A DNA stretch of 64,000 nucleotides from Saururus chinensis (taxonomy: Eukaryota > Streptophyta > Magnoliopsida > Piperales > Saururaceae): contig CP141144.1 of assembly GCA_035235625.1 (NCBI GenBank), positions 39,678,014 through 39,742,013 of the forward strand, written 5' to 3'. Below the pieces are notes generated by a model that ran no database searches, was not told the origin of the DNA, and saw nothing but the letters and a program-made list of their open reading frames with translations. Below are positions 13,151 through 22,444 of the stretch, piece by piece; within the stretch, counting starts at the first letter, position 1, and each line of letters starts with the position of its first letter. Position numbers and translations under genes: made by a program.

Positions 13151-14330
13151 ATGACACCGAATCAAGTTTATTATCGTACTAGGAGAGCTGCTCCAGAGGA
13201 GAATATGCCAGAGAACCCTCCTGTGGTAGTTGCCACTGCTGCAAACGTTACCATGACCTGTGGGTGGACAAGATGGAGGATCTGGTGCATCTTCTTCAGG
13301 TATTGCTGCACAAGGTGAAGATCTGAACCCTATAGAGATGAGGATTATGTTTCAGGAGATAACCAGAACAATTCAAGCCCAGACAAAGCTTATCCAGGCA
13401 CATGCAGCACATGCACAGACTTTGCAAGAACAAGCAGTGCAAGCCAGAGAGGTTCAGGTGCAGGCTCAACAGCGTGCTGAGGCGGAGAGGCACGAAGCAT
13501 GTGACTCTGCATTGGTAGAACTTTTTAAGAAGCTGACACCCTCATTTACAGGAGAGGATGACCCTGAAGAGGCAAAAAAATGGGTGGAAGCAGTGGAAAA
13601 GACATTTGTAGCTATGGCCATGAACTTTGAACGGAAGGTTGATGTGGCCTCTTTCATGCTTATAGAGGAGGCATTCTGGTGGAAGATGGTCAAAGACACT
13701 CAGTTTTAGGGTAGAACTAATATATCCTGGGACGAGTTCATTGATGTCTTCTATCAGAAATATTTCCCCCCACATGTCAGAAGGAGAAAGGAAAAAGAGT
13801 TCTTCGATTTGGAACAGGGAGAGATGCATGTGGTCCAATATGAGACTAAGTTTGTGCAGCTTTTGAGGTTTGCAAGACAAGCTGTGCAGACTGATGATCA
13901 GAAGAAAAAGCACTTTGTCTGGGGTCTAAGGGAAGGATTGAGGTCTAAGGTGCTGTCTTCTAGACCAACATCCTTTGCTGATGCAGTAGCTCAGACCTCT
14001 ATTCATGAGGAGGATTACTTGAGGTCTAAAAATCTGAGGAGAGGGTCAAAGACCAAGAAGAATGGGAGCAATGTTGACTTTAAAAGGCCCAGAAATGATA
14101 ATTAGAACCGACAACCATTTAAGCAACAAAAGGGTACTGGTCAGGGTGTTAACCAGACTTTAGTTAGGGTTCCGGACAGCAACAGACGAAGAAATCTGAC
14201 AAGTGTGGTACATGTGGAAGATATCACCCCAGGCAGCCTTGTGCAAAGGAAACTAGGACTTGTTTTGTATGTCACAAGCAAGGACACATTGCCAAAGATT
14301 GCCCTGATAAGCAAGTGAATATCAAGGTTG
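13151..14330 (+). pseudogene. gag of the Tekay/Del-like element, broken
   Basis: Starts at an ATG at 13,151 but shifts frame before 13,260. The capsid-type region (13,260-14,105) carries the plant retrotransposon Gag pattern: a Gln-rich stretch, FTGEDDPEEAKKWV, and a later GLREGLRSKV segment. An in-frame TAG at 13,707 and another at 14,103 break it. A CCHC-type zinc knuckle follows near 14,260-14,310 (CFVCHKQGHIAKDCP) in a different frame. It would package element RNA; it cannot make an intact protein here. Confidence 0.8.
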
Positions 14331-14399
14331 AAGATCCCTCAAAGAAAGTGACGGCCAAAGTTTTCTCACTCTCATCTGAAGATGCAAAGAAGAATGATG

Positions 14400-15060
14400 T
14401 CGTTGAAGGTACACTTTCTATCTTTGATCAGTTTGCTAAGATTCTTTTGGATCTGGTGCAACTCACTCTTTTATAGCCATGGTGTTTGCTTCAAGCCTAG
14501 AGTACCCTAAGTCTATTTTACAACATGAATTACTTGTTCATACACCCATTGGGAATCCAGTTCATGCACTGGATTACCTCCAAGGTGTACCTATTTGTTT
14601 GGGTAAGCGGGAATTACCAGCTAACCTAGCTATCCTTGATATGTGGGATTTTGATGTAATACTAGGGATGGACTGGTTGTCTAAATTTTATGCTTTGGTT
14701 GATTATAATCAAAAAATGATTACCTTTAAAATTCTTCGGGAGAGTGAAATTGTATTTCAAGGGATTAGGGAGAGAGAAAATTCTTATATCATTTCAGCTT
14801 TGAAGGCCAACAAACTCTTGGCAAAGGGTTGTGTGGCCTACCTTGCTAGTGTAGTTACACTAGAGTCTATCAGACCTAGCATGGAGGACATAGAAGTTGT
14901 TTTTGAGTTTCCAGATGTCTTTCTTGAAGAACTTCCTAGTCTCCCACCCAAAAGGGAGGTTGATTTCACCATCGACCTCATTCTTGGCACATCCCCAATT
15001 TCCAAAGCACCTTATAGGATGGCTCCAACTGAATTAAAAGAGTTGAAGGAGCAGCTTCAA
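14400..15060 (+). pseudogene. Aspartic protease segment of pol, broken
   Basis: Near 14,445-14,480 a GATHSFIA-like protease active-site region can be read in one frame, but a frameshift and stop separate it from the rest, and the catalytic Asp before Ser-Gly-Ala appears replaced by Gly. Downstream (14,479-15,060) the frame carries the second protease landmark FDVILGMDWL and then the linker into reverse transcriptase (SKAPYRMAPTELKELKEQL). Confidence 0.7.
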
Positions 15061-15870
15061 GATCTGCTAGACCATTCGTCCCAGTGTCTCTCCTTGGGGG
15101 GCACCTGTCTTGTTTGTGAAGAAGAAAGATGGTTCACTTCGCTTGTGCATTGACTACCGAATGCTGAATCAAGTAACCATAAAGAATAAGTATCCACTTC
15201 CTCAGATTGATGATCTCTTTGACCAGCTCCAGTCAGCAAAAGTCTTCTCCCGTATTGATTTGAGATCTGGTTATCGCCAATTGAGGATCCGAGAAGATGA
15301 TATACTGAAAACTGCTTTTAGAACCAAGTATGGCCATTACGAATTTTTGGTTATGCCTTTTGGACTGACTAATGCCCCTGCAGCCTTCATGGATCTTATG
15401 AACAAGATATATAAACCTTGGTTGGACAGTTTTGTGATAGTGTTGATGATAAATTAATTTATTCAGCCACTGTTGAAGAACACAAAGATCATTTAAGAGC
15501 AGTGTTGCAAACTCTCAGAAACCATAAGTTATATGCCAAGTTCAGCAAATGTGACTTCTGGTTAGAGAGCATCAACTTCTTGGGGCATGTCATATCCAAG
15601 GATGGGGTAGCCGTTGATCCCGCAAAAGTAGATGTTGTGATGAGATGGGAAAGACCTAAATCTGTCACCGAAATTCGTAGTTTCCTTTGTTTAGCAGGTT
15701 ATTATAGGAAATTCATTGAAGGACTTTCCACTTTAGCCTTACCTATGACCAAGCTGACTAGGAAGGGTGTCAGATTTACCTGGGATGAAGCATGTGAAAA
15801 CAGTTTTCAAGAATTGAAGAGAAGGTTGACTATGCTCCTATCCTTACCTTACCTTCAGGAGAAGGTGGGT
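15061..15870 (+). pseudogene. Reverse transcriptase of pol, broken
   Basis: Three frames must be used in turn (to 15,153; 15,110-15,457; 15,418-15,876). Conserved blocks seen: [42 protein letters not shown], then [14 protein letters not shown] and FLGHVISKDG. The frame break near 15,450 falls inside the region that should encode the (Y/F)xDD catalytic motif, so enzyme activity is lost. Confidence 0.85.
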
Positions 15871-16260
15871 TTGTGATTTATAGTGATGCCTCTAACAAGG
15901 GGTTGGGTTATGTATTGATGCAACGAGGCAAAGTCATAGCATATGCATCTAGGCAGTTGAAGGTTCATAAACAGAACTACCCCACACATGATTTAGAATT
16001 GGCTGTTGTGGTTTTTGCTATGAAGATATGGTGGCACTACCCTTATGGCAAAACCTTTGAGGTGTACACTGATCGTAAAAGCTTAAAATATGTGTTTTCC
16101 CAGAAGGACCTGAATATGAGACAGAGAAGATGGCTTGAGTACTTAAAGGATTATGACTTTACCATTCTATATCACCCTGGAAAAGCAAATGTGGTGGCAA
16201 ATATTTTGAGTAGAAAATCTAAAACCATAGTGGTACAGATGATGATTAAAGAATGGGAAT
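15871..16260 (+). pseudogene. RNase H domain of pol
   Basis: Opens with [16 protein letters not shown], followed by VIAYASRQL, the [19 protein letters not shown] segment and [11 protein letters not shown], the usual gypsy RNase H order, ending near 16,215. The frame runs on as one piece to 16,622 into the integrase zinc region. Confidence 0.85.
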
Positions 16261-16479
16261 TGCTACAGAGTATGGCTAGTCTTTTTTTAGAGGCTCCATC
16301 CAAAAGGGAAAAGCCATTGTTGGCTAACTTTTCCATCCAGTCAGAGCTAGTGGAGAAAATCATTACAGCCCAACAAACTGATTACGAGGTTCAGAAGTTG
16401 GTGGGAAGACCTAACTTCGCTCAAGGAACCGATGGTGGTATGCGTTTTAGCAGAAGGCTAGTTGTTCATGCCATTTCGA

Positions 16480-17790
16480 GCTTAAAGCAGGAATTATTGC
16501 ATGAAGCCCATCATTCCAGATACACTATACATCCGGGAGGGAATAAGATGTATCAAGATTTGAAGCCGAGCTTCTGGTGGGAAGGCATAAAGAGAGACAT
16601 TGGGGAATTCGTATTGTTTTGACTTGCCAACAGGTTAAGGCAGAGCACCAGAGGCCTGCAGGTTTATTAAATCCCTTAGAAATCCCTTAGTGGAAATGGG
16701 AACATATTACGATGGACTTTGTGGTAGGATTGCCTAAGACGCAAAAGCAGCATGATGTTGCATGGGTTGAAGTGGATAGATTGACAAAGACTGCACATTT
16801 CTTGCCCATTAGATGGAAGCAGTCACCAGAGAGTTTGGCTCGACTTTATGTCAGAGAAATCGTAAGACTCCATGGCACACCGATATTGATTGTTTCTGAT
16901 AGAGATCTTCGCTTCACTTCTAGATATTGGAAGAGTGTGCAAGAAGCCTTGGGGACAAAGTTGAACTTTAGCACAGCTTTCCATCCCCAAACTGATGGCC
17001 AGTCAGAGCGTACCATCCAAACTCTTGAGGATATGCTCAGGGCATGCATCTTGGACTGGAAAGGTAATTGGGTTGAATTCCTACCCTTGATAGAATTTGC
17101 CTATAACAACAGCTATCATACTAGCATTGACATGGCACCTTATGAAGCCCTTTATGGACGACCATGTTGTCCCCCTATATGTTGGGATGAAGTAGGTGAG
17201 CGGAGGGTTCTGAAGTCTGAAATTATTTTACAATGTGCTGATAAGGTGAAGGAAATCAGACATAAATTATTGACAGCACAGAGTAGGCAGAAAAGTTATG
17301 CAGATCGGAGGCAGAGGGAGTTGGAATTTGACAATGGAGATCATGTTTTCCTGAAGGTCTCACCGACCAAAGGGGTTATACGGTTTGGGAAGAAGGGCAA
17401 GCTTAGTCCGCGCTATGTTGGACCCATTGAAATCCTTCATCGGATAGGTCCAACAGCTTATAGGCTTGCTTTACCCCCTAACCTGACTGAAGTGCATAAT
17501 ATATTTCATGTGTCGATGCTAAAGAAATACATGCCAGATCCGTCACATGTAATTGATCACAATATGGTTGAGTTGCAACCTGATCTTACATTTGCAGAAA
17601 GGCCTGTTAAGATATTGGATAAAAAGAAATAGGTCCTAAGAAGCAAGACTATTCCTTTGGTCAAAGTTTTGTAGCAAAGTCAGATCTTTGAAGAAATGAC
17701 TTGGGAGCTAGAAGCGGAGATGCTACAAGCCTACCCCGAACTCTTTGTGGCTGAAGCCGTCTGAATTTTGAGGACAAAATTCTTTTAAGG
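16480..17790 (+). pseudogene. Integrase and chromodomain-like tail of pol, broken
   Basis: The HHCC zinc region begins [16 protein letters not shown] near 16,495 and breaks at a stop at 16,620 before its CxxC. The DDE core (16,712-17,630) shows VEVDRLTKTAHF, SDRDLRFTSRYW and the QTDGQSERTIQTLEDML block with the catalytic Glu. A GPIEILHRIGPTAYRLALP segment (the GPF/Y type of integrase C terminus) follows. A stop at 17,630 interrupts the chromodomain-like tail, which continues in frame (TWELEAEM near 17,700) to about 17,760. Such tails target new copies to marked chromatin. Confidence 0.85.
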
Positions 17791-17798
17791 GGGAAGGA
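17782..17798 (+). other. Polypurine tract of the Tekay/Del-like element
   Basis: AAGGGGGAAGGA lies where the 3' LTR should begin. The CACTA insertion now separates it from the LTR; removing that insertion and one copy of GAT joins the tract directly to TGTAGCATCC. Confidence 0.8.
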
Positions 17799-17814
17799 TC
17801 ACTACAACAAAAAA

Positions 17815-18210
17815 TACTATTAGCGACGTTTTTAAGCGTCTCTAATAGTAGTTTAAGCATCGCTACTACATATTAGCGACGCTTAAAAAGCGTTGCTAAA
17901 TAAGTAGATAAAAAAGGAGTCGTTACTAGTCATTAGCGACGCTTACACTTAAGCATCGCTAATGTCTACTATTAGCGACATTTTTTATTCGTCTCTAATA
18001 CAAGATTATTAGTGACGCTTTCTATTAAGTGTCGCTAATAGTATAGTATTAGCGACGTTTTAGAAAGCGTCGCTACTAAAAATAATTTTATTTTTTTAAA
18101 AAAATTAATTAAAAATATAATTATTAGCGATGCTTTGGAGTAAGTGTCGCTAATAATATTTTATTAGTGACATTTTTTAAACGTCGTTATTGTATATAAT
18201 TATTTTAAAA
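17815..18210. repeat. Left subterminal repeats of the CACTA element
   Basis: At least ten copies of GCGACG-type words occur as opposed pairs, each able to form a short stem (for example TTAGCGACGCTT facing AAGCGTCGCTAA). Confidence 0.85.
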
Positions 18211-18279
18211 AATATTTAAAAATAAATAAATAATAACATTAAAAAAATTAACTGTATTAGTGAAAAAAAATTTTAAAAA

Positions 18280-19240
18280 AAACCACCCGGTTTGGAAACC
18301 GGTCGGTGCACTGCACACCCGCACCTGATGCGGGTAGAAGCGACCCGCAGTCTGCGGGTCGTCTTCTTCAACCTCTCAATAGAGAGGTTGAAGCTCTTCC
18401 CTAGCTAAATAGTACGGCAGCAAAAACCGGCCCGGCGGAGAAACCAAAACGGCGGCGAAAAACAAAACAGAGCTGGAAAAAACACAACTGCGGCAGACAC
18501 CAAAAAAGCGGCAAAAAAACAGAACATCGATGGATACAGAACGGTGGCTGATATAGAATGGCGGCGGATACAGAACGGAAAGCTCCTGCCCAAGCGAAAA
18601 AAAACAACACAGACTCCGAAGATGAAGACGGCTTGGGCGAAGAGATCAAATTTGACGAAGAGGGCAGCGCGCTCACGGCCGGGGACGCCAGCGAGGTCGA
18701 TCCTAACCTCGTGGATCCACTCTGGGTTCAGCCTGCCTCCATCGTCTTCGGATCTGAAAAGGGTCGGGATGCTGCTATCGCCACCGCCCAGCCTTTTCAC
18801 CACCAGAACCGGCATAAGGCTGCAACGGGAACAGGGGAGCAGCAGGGAAGGGGGATCCAGAGAAGGAAGATGCTGGGGGACGGAAGGAGGCCTGACGGGG
18901 GGCTGACGACGGCGTGGACGGTGGTGGCGCGGTGGAAACGGTGGAAATCAGAAAGGAGGAGTGCGGGACGGCAAAGCGGAGACGAGGGACAAGGAACGGC
19001 GGAAAACTAATCAGGTCGGCTTGGGTTATAAAAAACCGGCTGAAATTTTACCCGCACAAAATTTCGCGGCCGCACGCGCGAAATTTCACAAGCACGCGAG
19101 AAATTTCGGCCACGTGCGAAATTTCGCGCGTAGTGAAACTTCGGCCCTTTTACAACGCTTCCTCAGCAGTATCGCAAAAAGGCCAAAATACTCAAGCTTT
19201 TCGCAACATTATATCATAATCTTCGTTAAAAAGAAATTAT
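18280..19240 (+). other. GC-rich interior segment of the CACTA element, possible captured sequence
   Basis: This is far richer in G+C than the rest of the element. It holds a 150-codon open frame (18,558-19,010, an acidic segment near residues 20-45) and overlapping frames on the other strand, none of which matches a family I know. Capture of a host fragment is a possibility only. Around 19,050-19,135 the word GAAATTTCG and close variants occur five times. Confidence 0.4.
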
Positions 19241-19369
19241 TTGCGACACGTTAAACAATGTGTTGCAAATAGTATTATTTGTTTGCGACGCTTAACTATA
19301 AGCGTCGCAAGAAAACATATTTTCACTTATAAGAGTTACAATATATATATTTTTTATAAAATTATTCTT

Positions 19370-20407
19370 AACTCACCTCTTTTTCTTTTCTCTCTCCCCC
19401 CTCTCTCACCTCTCCTCTCTCTCTTCTCTCTCTCCCTTCTCTCTCTCCTCCCTCTCTCTCCTCCCTCTCTCCCCTCTCTCTCTCCTCCCCTCTCTCTCTC
19501 TCTCCTCCCTCTCTCTCACTCATCTCACTCTCTCAACTCCCTCTCTCCCTCCTCCTCTCCTTTCTCTCTCCTCTCCTCCTCTCTCTCTCCCTCTCTCCTC
19601 TCTCTCCCCTCTCTCTATTTTTTTTATTTTTTATTTAAAAACTAATTAAAAATAAAAAAAATTAAAATGTATTAGCGACGCACAGAGATATACATCACTA
19701 ATATTCAAAGGTATTAGCGACATATATGCTTATATGTCGCTAATACTCAAAGGTATTAGCAGTATACACATATACGTCACTACTACTCAAAGGTATTAGC
19801 GACGTATATGTCTATATGTCACTAATATATTTTTCTTTTTTTTAATTAATTTTTAAATAAAAAATTTAAAAAACATTCTCTCTCTCCTCCCCCTCTCTCT
19901 CTCCTCCCTCTCTCCTCTCTCCCCTCTCTCCCTATCTCTCTCCTCCCTCTCTCCTCTCCTCCTCCTCTCTCTCTCTCTCCTCCCTCTCTCCTCTTCTCCT
20001 CTCTCTCTCCCCTCTCCTCTCTCTCTCTCTTCCCTCTCCTCTCACTCTCTCTTCCCTCTCCTCTCTCTCTCTCCCTCTCCCCTCTTCTCTCCTCTCTCTC
20101 TTCTCTCTCTCTCTTCCCTCTCCTCTCTCTCTCCCCTCTCCCCTCTCCCCTCTCCTCTCCTCTCTCTCTTCTCTCTCTCCCCTCTCCTCTCTCTCTCTCT
20201 CTTCCCTGTCCTCTCTATCTATCCCCTCTCATCTCTCTCTCTCCTCCCTCTCCTCTCTCTCTTCCCTCTCCTCTCTCTCTCTCCTCTATCCTCTCTCTCT
20301 CCCCTCTCTTCTCTCTCTCTTCCCTCTCCTCTCTCTTCCCACCCTCTCTCTCTCTTCCCTCTCCTCTCTCTTCCCTATCCTCTCTCTCTTCCCTCCCTTC
20401 TCTCCTC
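19370..20407. repeat. Pyrimidine (CT)-rich tracts in the CACTA element
   Basis: Two long tracts, 19,370-19,620 and 19,877-20,407, consist almost only of C and T with irregular CTCTC, TCCCT and CCTCT words. Between them lie GCGACGTATATG-type stem repeats. Open frames across these tracts encode only low-complexity Ser/Leu/Pro (or Arg/Glu on the other strand). Confidence 0.9.
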
Positions 20408-21760
20408 TAATTACAATTTTTTTAGATTTTTTATTCCTTAAAATTAATTTTTAAAAATAAAAAAAGAATTAAATAAAAATAATAATAGCGACGTATAGTT
20501 CTATACGTCGCTATTAATACAATTGTATACGTCGCTAATACATGTACTAATAGCGACGTATAGTCCTATATGTCACTATTAGTATTGTATTTTTTTTTTA
20601 TTTTTTTATTTTAAAAATAATAAAAATAATAAAAATTTTAAAAAAATCAAAATAAAATTTCTCTCTCTTCCCTCCCCTCTCTCTCCCCTCTCTCTTCTCT
20701 CTCTCCCCTCTCCTCTCTCTCTTCTCTCTCTCCCCTCTCCTCTCTCTCTCTCTCTCTCTCTCTCCCCTCTCCTCTCTCTCTTCTCTTTCTCTCTCCCCTC
20801 TCCTCTCTCTCTTTCCTCTCCTCTATCTTCCCAATCCTCTCTCTCTCTTCCCTCCCCTCTCTCTCCTCTAATTTCAAATTTTTTAGATTTTTTATTCTTT
20901 AAAATTAATTTTTAAAAATAAAAAAGAATTAAATAAAAATAATAATAGCGACGTATAATACTATACGTCGCTATTAGTATTGTATTTTAATTTATTTTTT
21001 ATTTTAAAAATAAAAAATTAATAAAAATTTTAAAAAAATCAAAAATAAAATTTATCTCTCTTCCCTCCCCTCTCTCTTCTCTCTCTCTCTCTCCCCCCTC
21101 TCCTCTCTCTTCTGTCTCTCTCCCTCTCCTCTCTCTCTTCTCTCTCTCTCCCCTCTCCTCTCTCTCTTCCCTCTCCTCTATCTTCCCTATCCTCTCTCTC
21201 TCTCTTCCCTCCCCTCTCTCTCCTCTAATTTCAAATTTTTTAAATTTTTTATTCTTTAAAATTAATTTTTAAAAATAAAAAAAGAATTAAATAAAAATAA
21301 TAATAGCGACATATAGTTATTTACATTGCTATTAATACATGTATTAGCGACGTATCATTTATATGTCGCTAATACATGTACGAATAGCGACGTATAGCAT
21401 ATACGTCGCTATTAGTATTGTACTTTAATTTTATTTTTTTATTTTAAAAATAAAAATTTGAAAAAAATCAAAATAAAATTTCTCTCTTCCACCCCTCTCC
21501 TCTCTCTCTCCCCTCTCCTCTCCTCTCTCTCCCTCCCCTCTCCTCTCTCTCCCCTCTCCTCTCTCTCTCTTCCCTCTCCTCTCTCTCTTCCCTATCCTCT
21601 CTCTCTCTTCTCCCCCTCTCTCCTCTCTCTCTCTATCCTCCCTCTCCCTCTCTATCTCCTCCATCTCTCTCTCTCCTCCCTCTCTCTCTCCTCCCTCTCT
21701 CTCTCACCTCTCCTGCTCTCTTGATCCCTCTCTCTGAATGCACTCTCTTCACTCTCTCTT
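20408..21760. repeat. Three-unit macro-tandem array in the CACTA element
   Basis: Units begin near 20,408, 20,870 and 21,227. Each has the same order: an AT-rich segment starting CTCTAATT and containing AATTAAATAAAAATAATAA, a pair of GCGACGTAT stem repeats, a second AT-rich segment ending CAAAATAAAATTT or similar, then a CT tract. Units differ mainly in CT-tract length and in the number of stem repeats. Confidence 0.85.
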
Positions 21761-21964
21761 CGATTATAAATTATATTCTAAAATTAATAATAAAATTTAA
21801 CAAATAAATTATATTATATATAAATAGTGAATTATTAACACTAGTTTTTATGGAAAACTTAATATTTATTTATTGTATATACAAATAGTAAAGATTGAAT
21901 AAAATATATTATATTTAGAAAGTTTATTATAAATTTTTTAATATTTATTTATTAAATAAAATTA

Positions 21965-22425
21965 ATTAATAAATCTATTAGCGACGCTTGTGAACAAACG
22001 TTGCTATAAGATATAGTATTTGCGACGCTTATTTAAAAGCGTCACTACTAATTTAAATTTTGTATTTTTTTTATTTTTAATTCAATACTATTAGGGACGC
22101 TTTTGTAAGCGTCGCTAATAGCAGCCTATTAGTGACGCTTAGTTATATGCATCGCTATTAAGAAAGTTATTAGCGACGCTTATGAAAAGCGTCGCTAATA
22201 GTTATATTTTTTTCTTTTTAAAAAAATATGTATCTTTTAGTGACGGTTATATAAAGCATCGCAAATAGAGGAACTATTAGCGAAGCTTATTATAAAGCAT
22301 CGCTAATATATAACGATTAGCGACGCATATAAAAATGCGTCGCTAATAGTTTATTTTTTTGCGACGAAAACAAAAGCGTCGCAAATAGATATTTTTAAAG
22401 ACGCTTAAATAAGCATTGCTAATGC
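21965..22425. repeat. Right subterminal repeats of the CACTA element
   Basis: Opposed pairs of TTAGCGACGCTT / AAGCGTCGCTAA and decayed variants recur about every 30-60 bases up to the right terminus, mirroring the left end. Confidence 0.85.
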
Positions 22426-22444
22426 TCTATTTTGTTGTAGTGGA

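Larger units (their letters stand above)
17800..22442. mobile_element. Non-autonomous CACTA transposon (4,643 bp)
   Basis: Left end CACTACAACAAAAAATA, right end TATTTTGTTGTAGTG in inverted orientation, flanked by a perfect 3-bp duplication GAT (17,797-17,799 and 22,443-22,445). These are the defining features of CACTA (En/Spm) elements. The subterminal regions are packed with copies of ATTAGCGACGCTT in both orientations, as expected for transposase-binding repeats. No transposase (TNPD/TNPA-like) is encoded, so it would need enzyme from elsewhere. The interior holds a GC-rich segment of unknown origin and four long pyrimidine tracts. Confidence 0.92.

Noticed and set aside
19241..21724. Open frames in the CT-rich tracts (Ser/Leu/Pro or Arg/Glu strings)
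   Set aside because: Low-complexity translation of pyrimidine repeats; no start context or conservation.
20408..21760. Regularly spaced repeats suggesting a CRISPR-like array
   Set aside because: Units are hundreds of bases long, lie inside a CACTA element, contain microsatellite instead of unique spacers, and the genome is eukaryotic.
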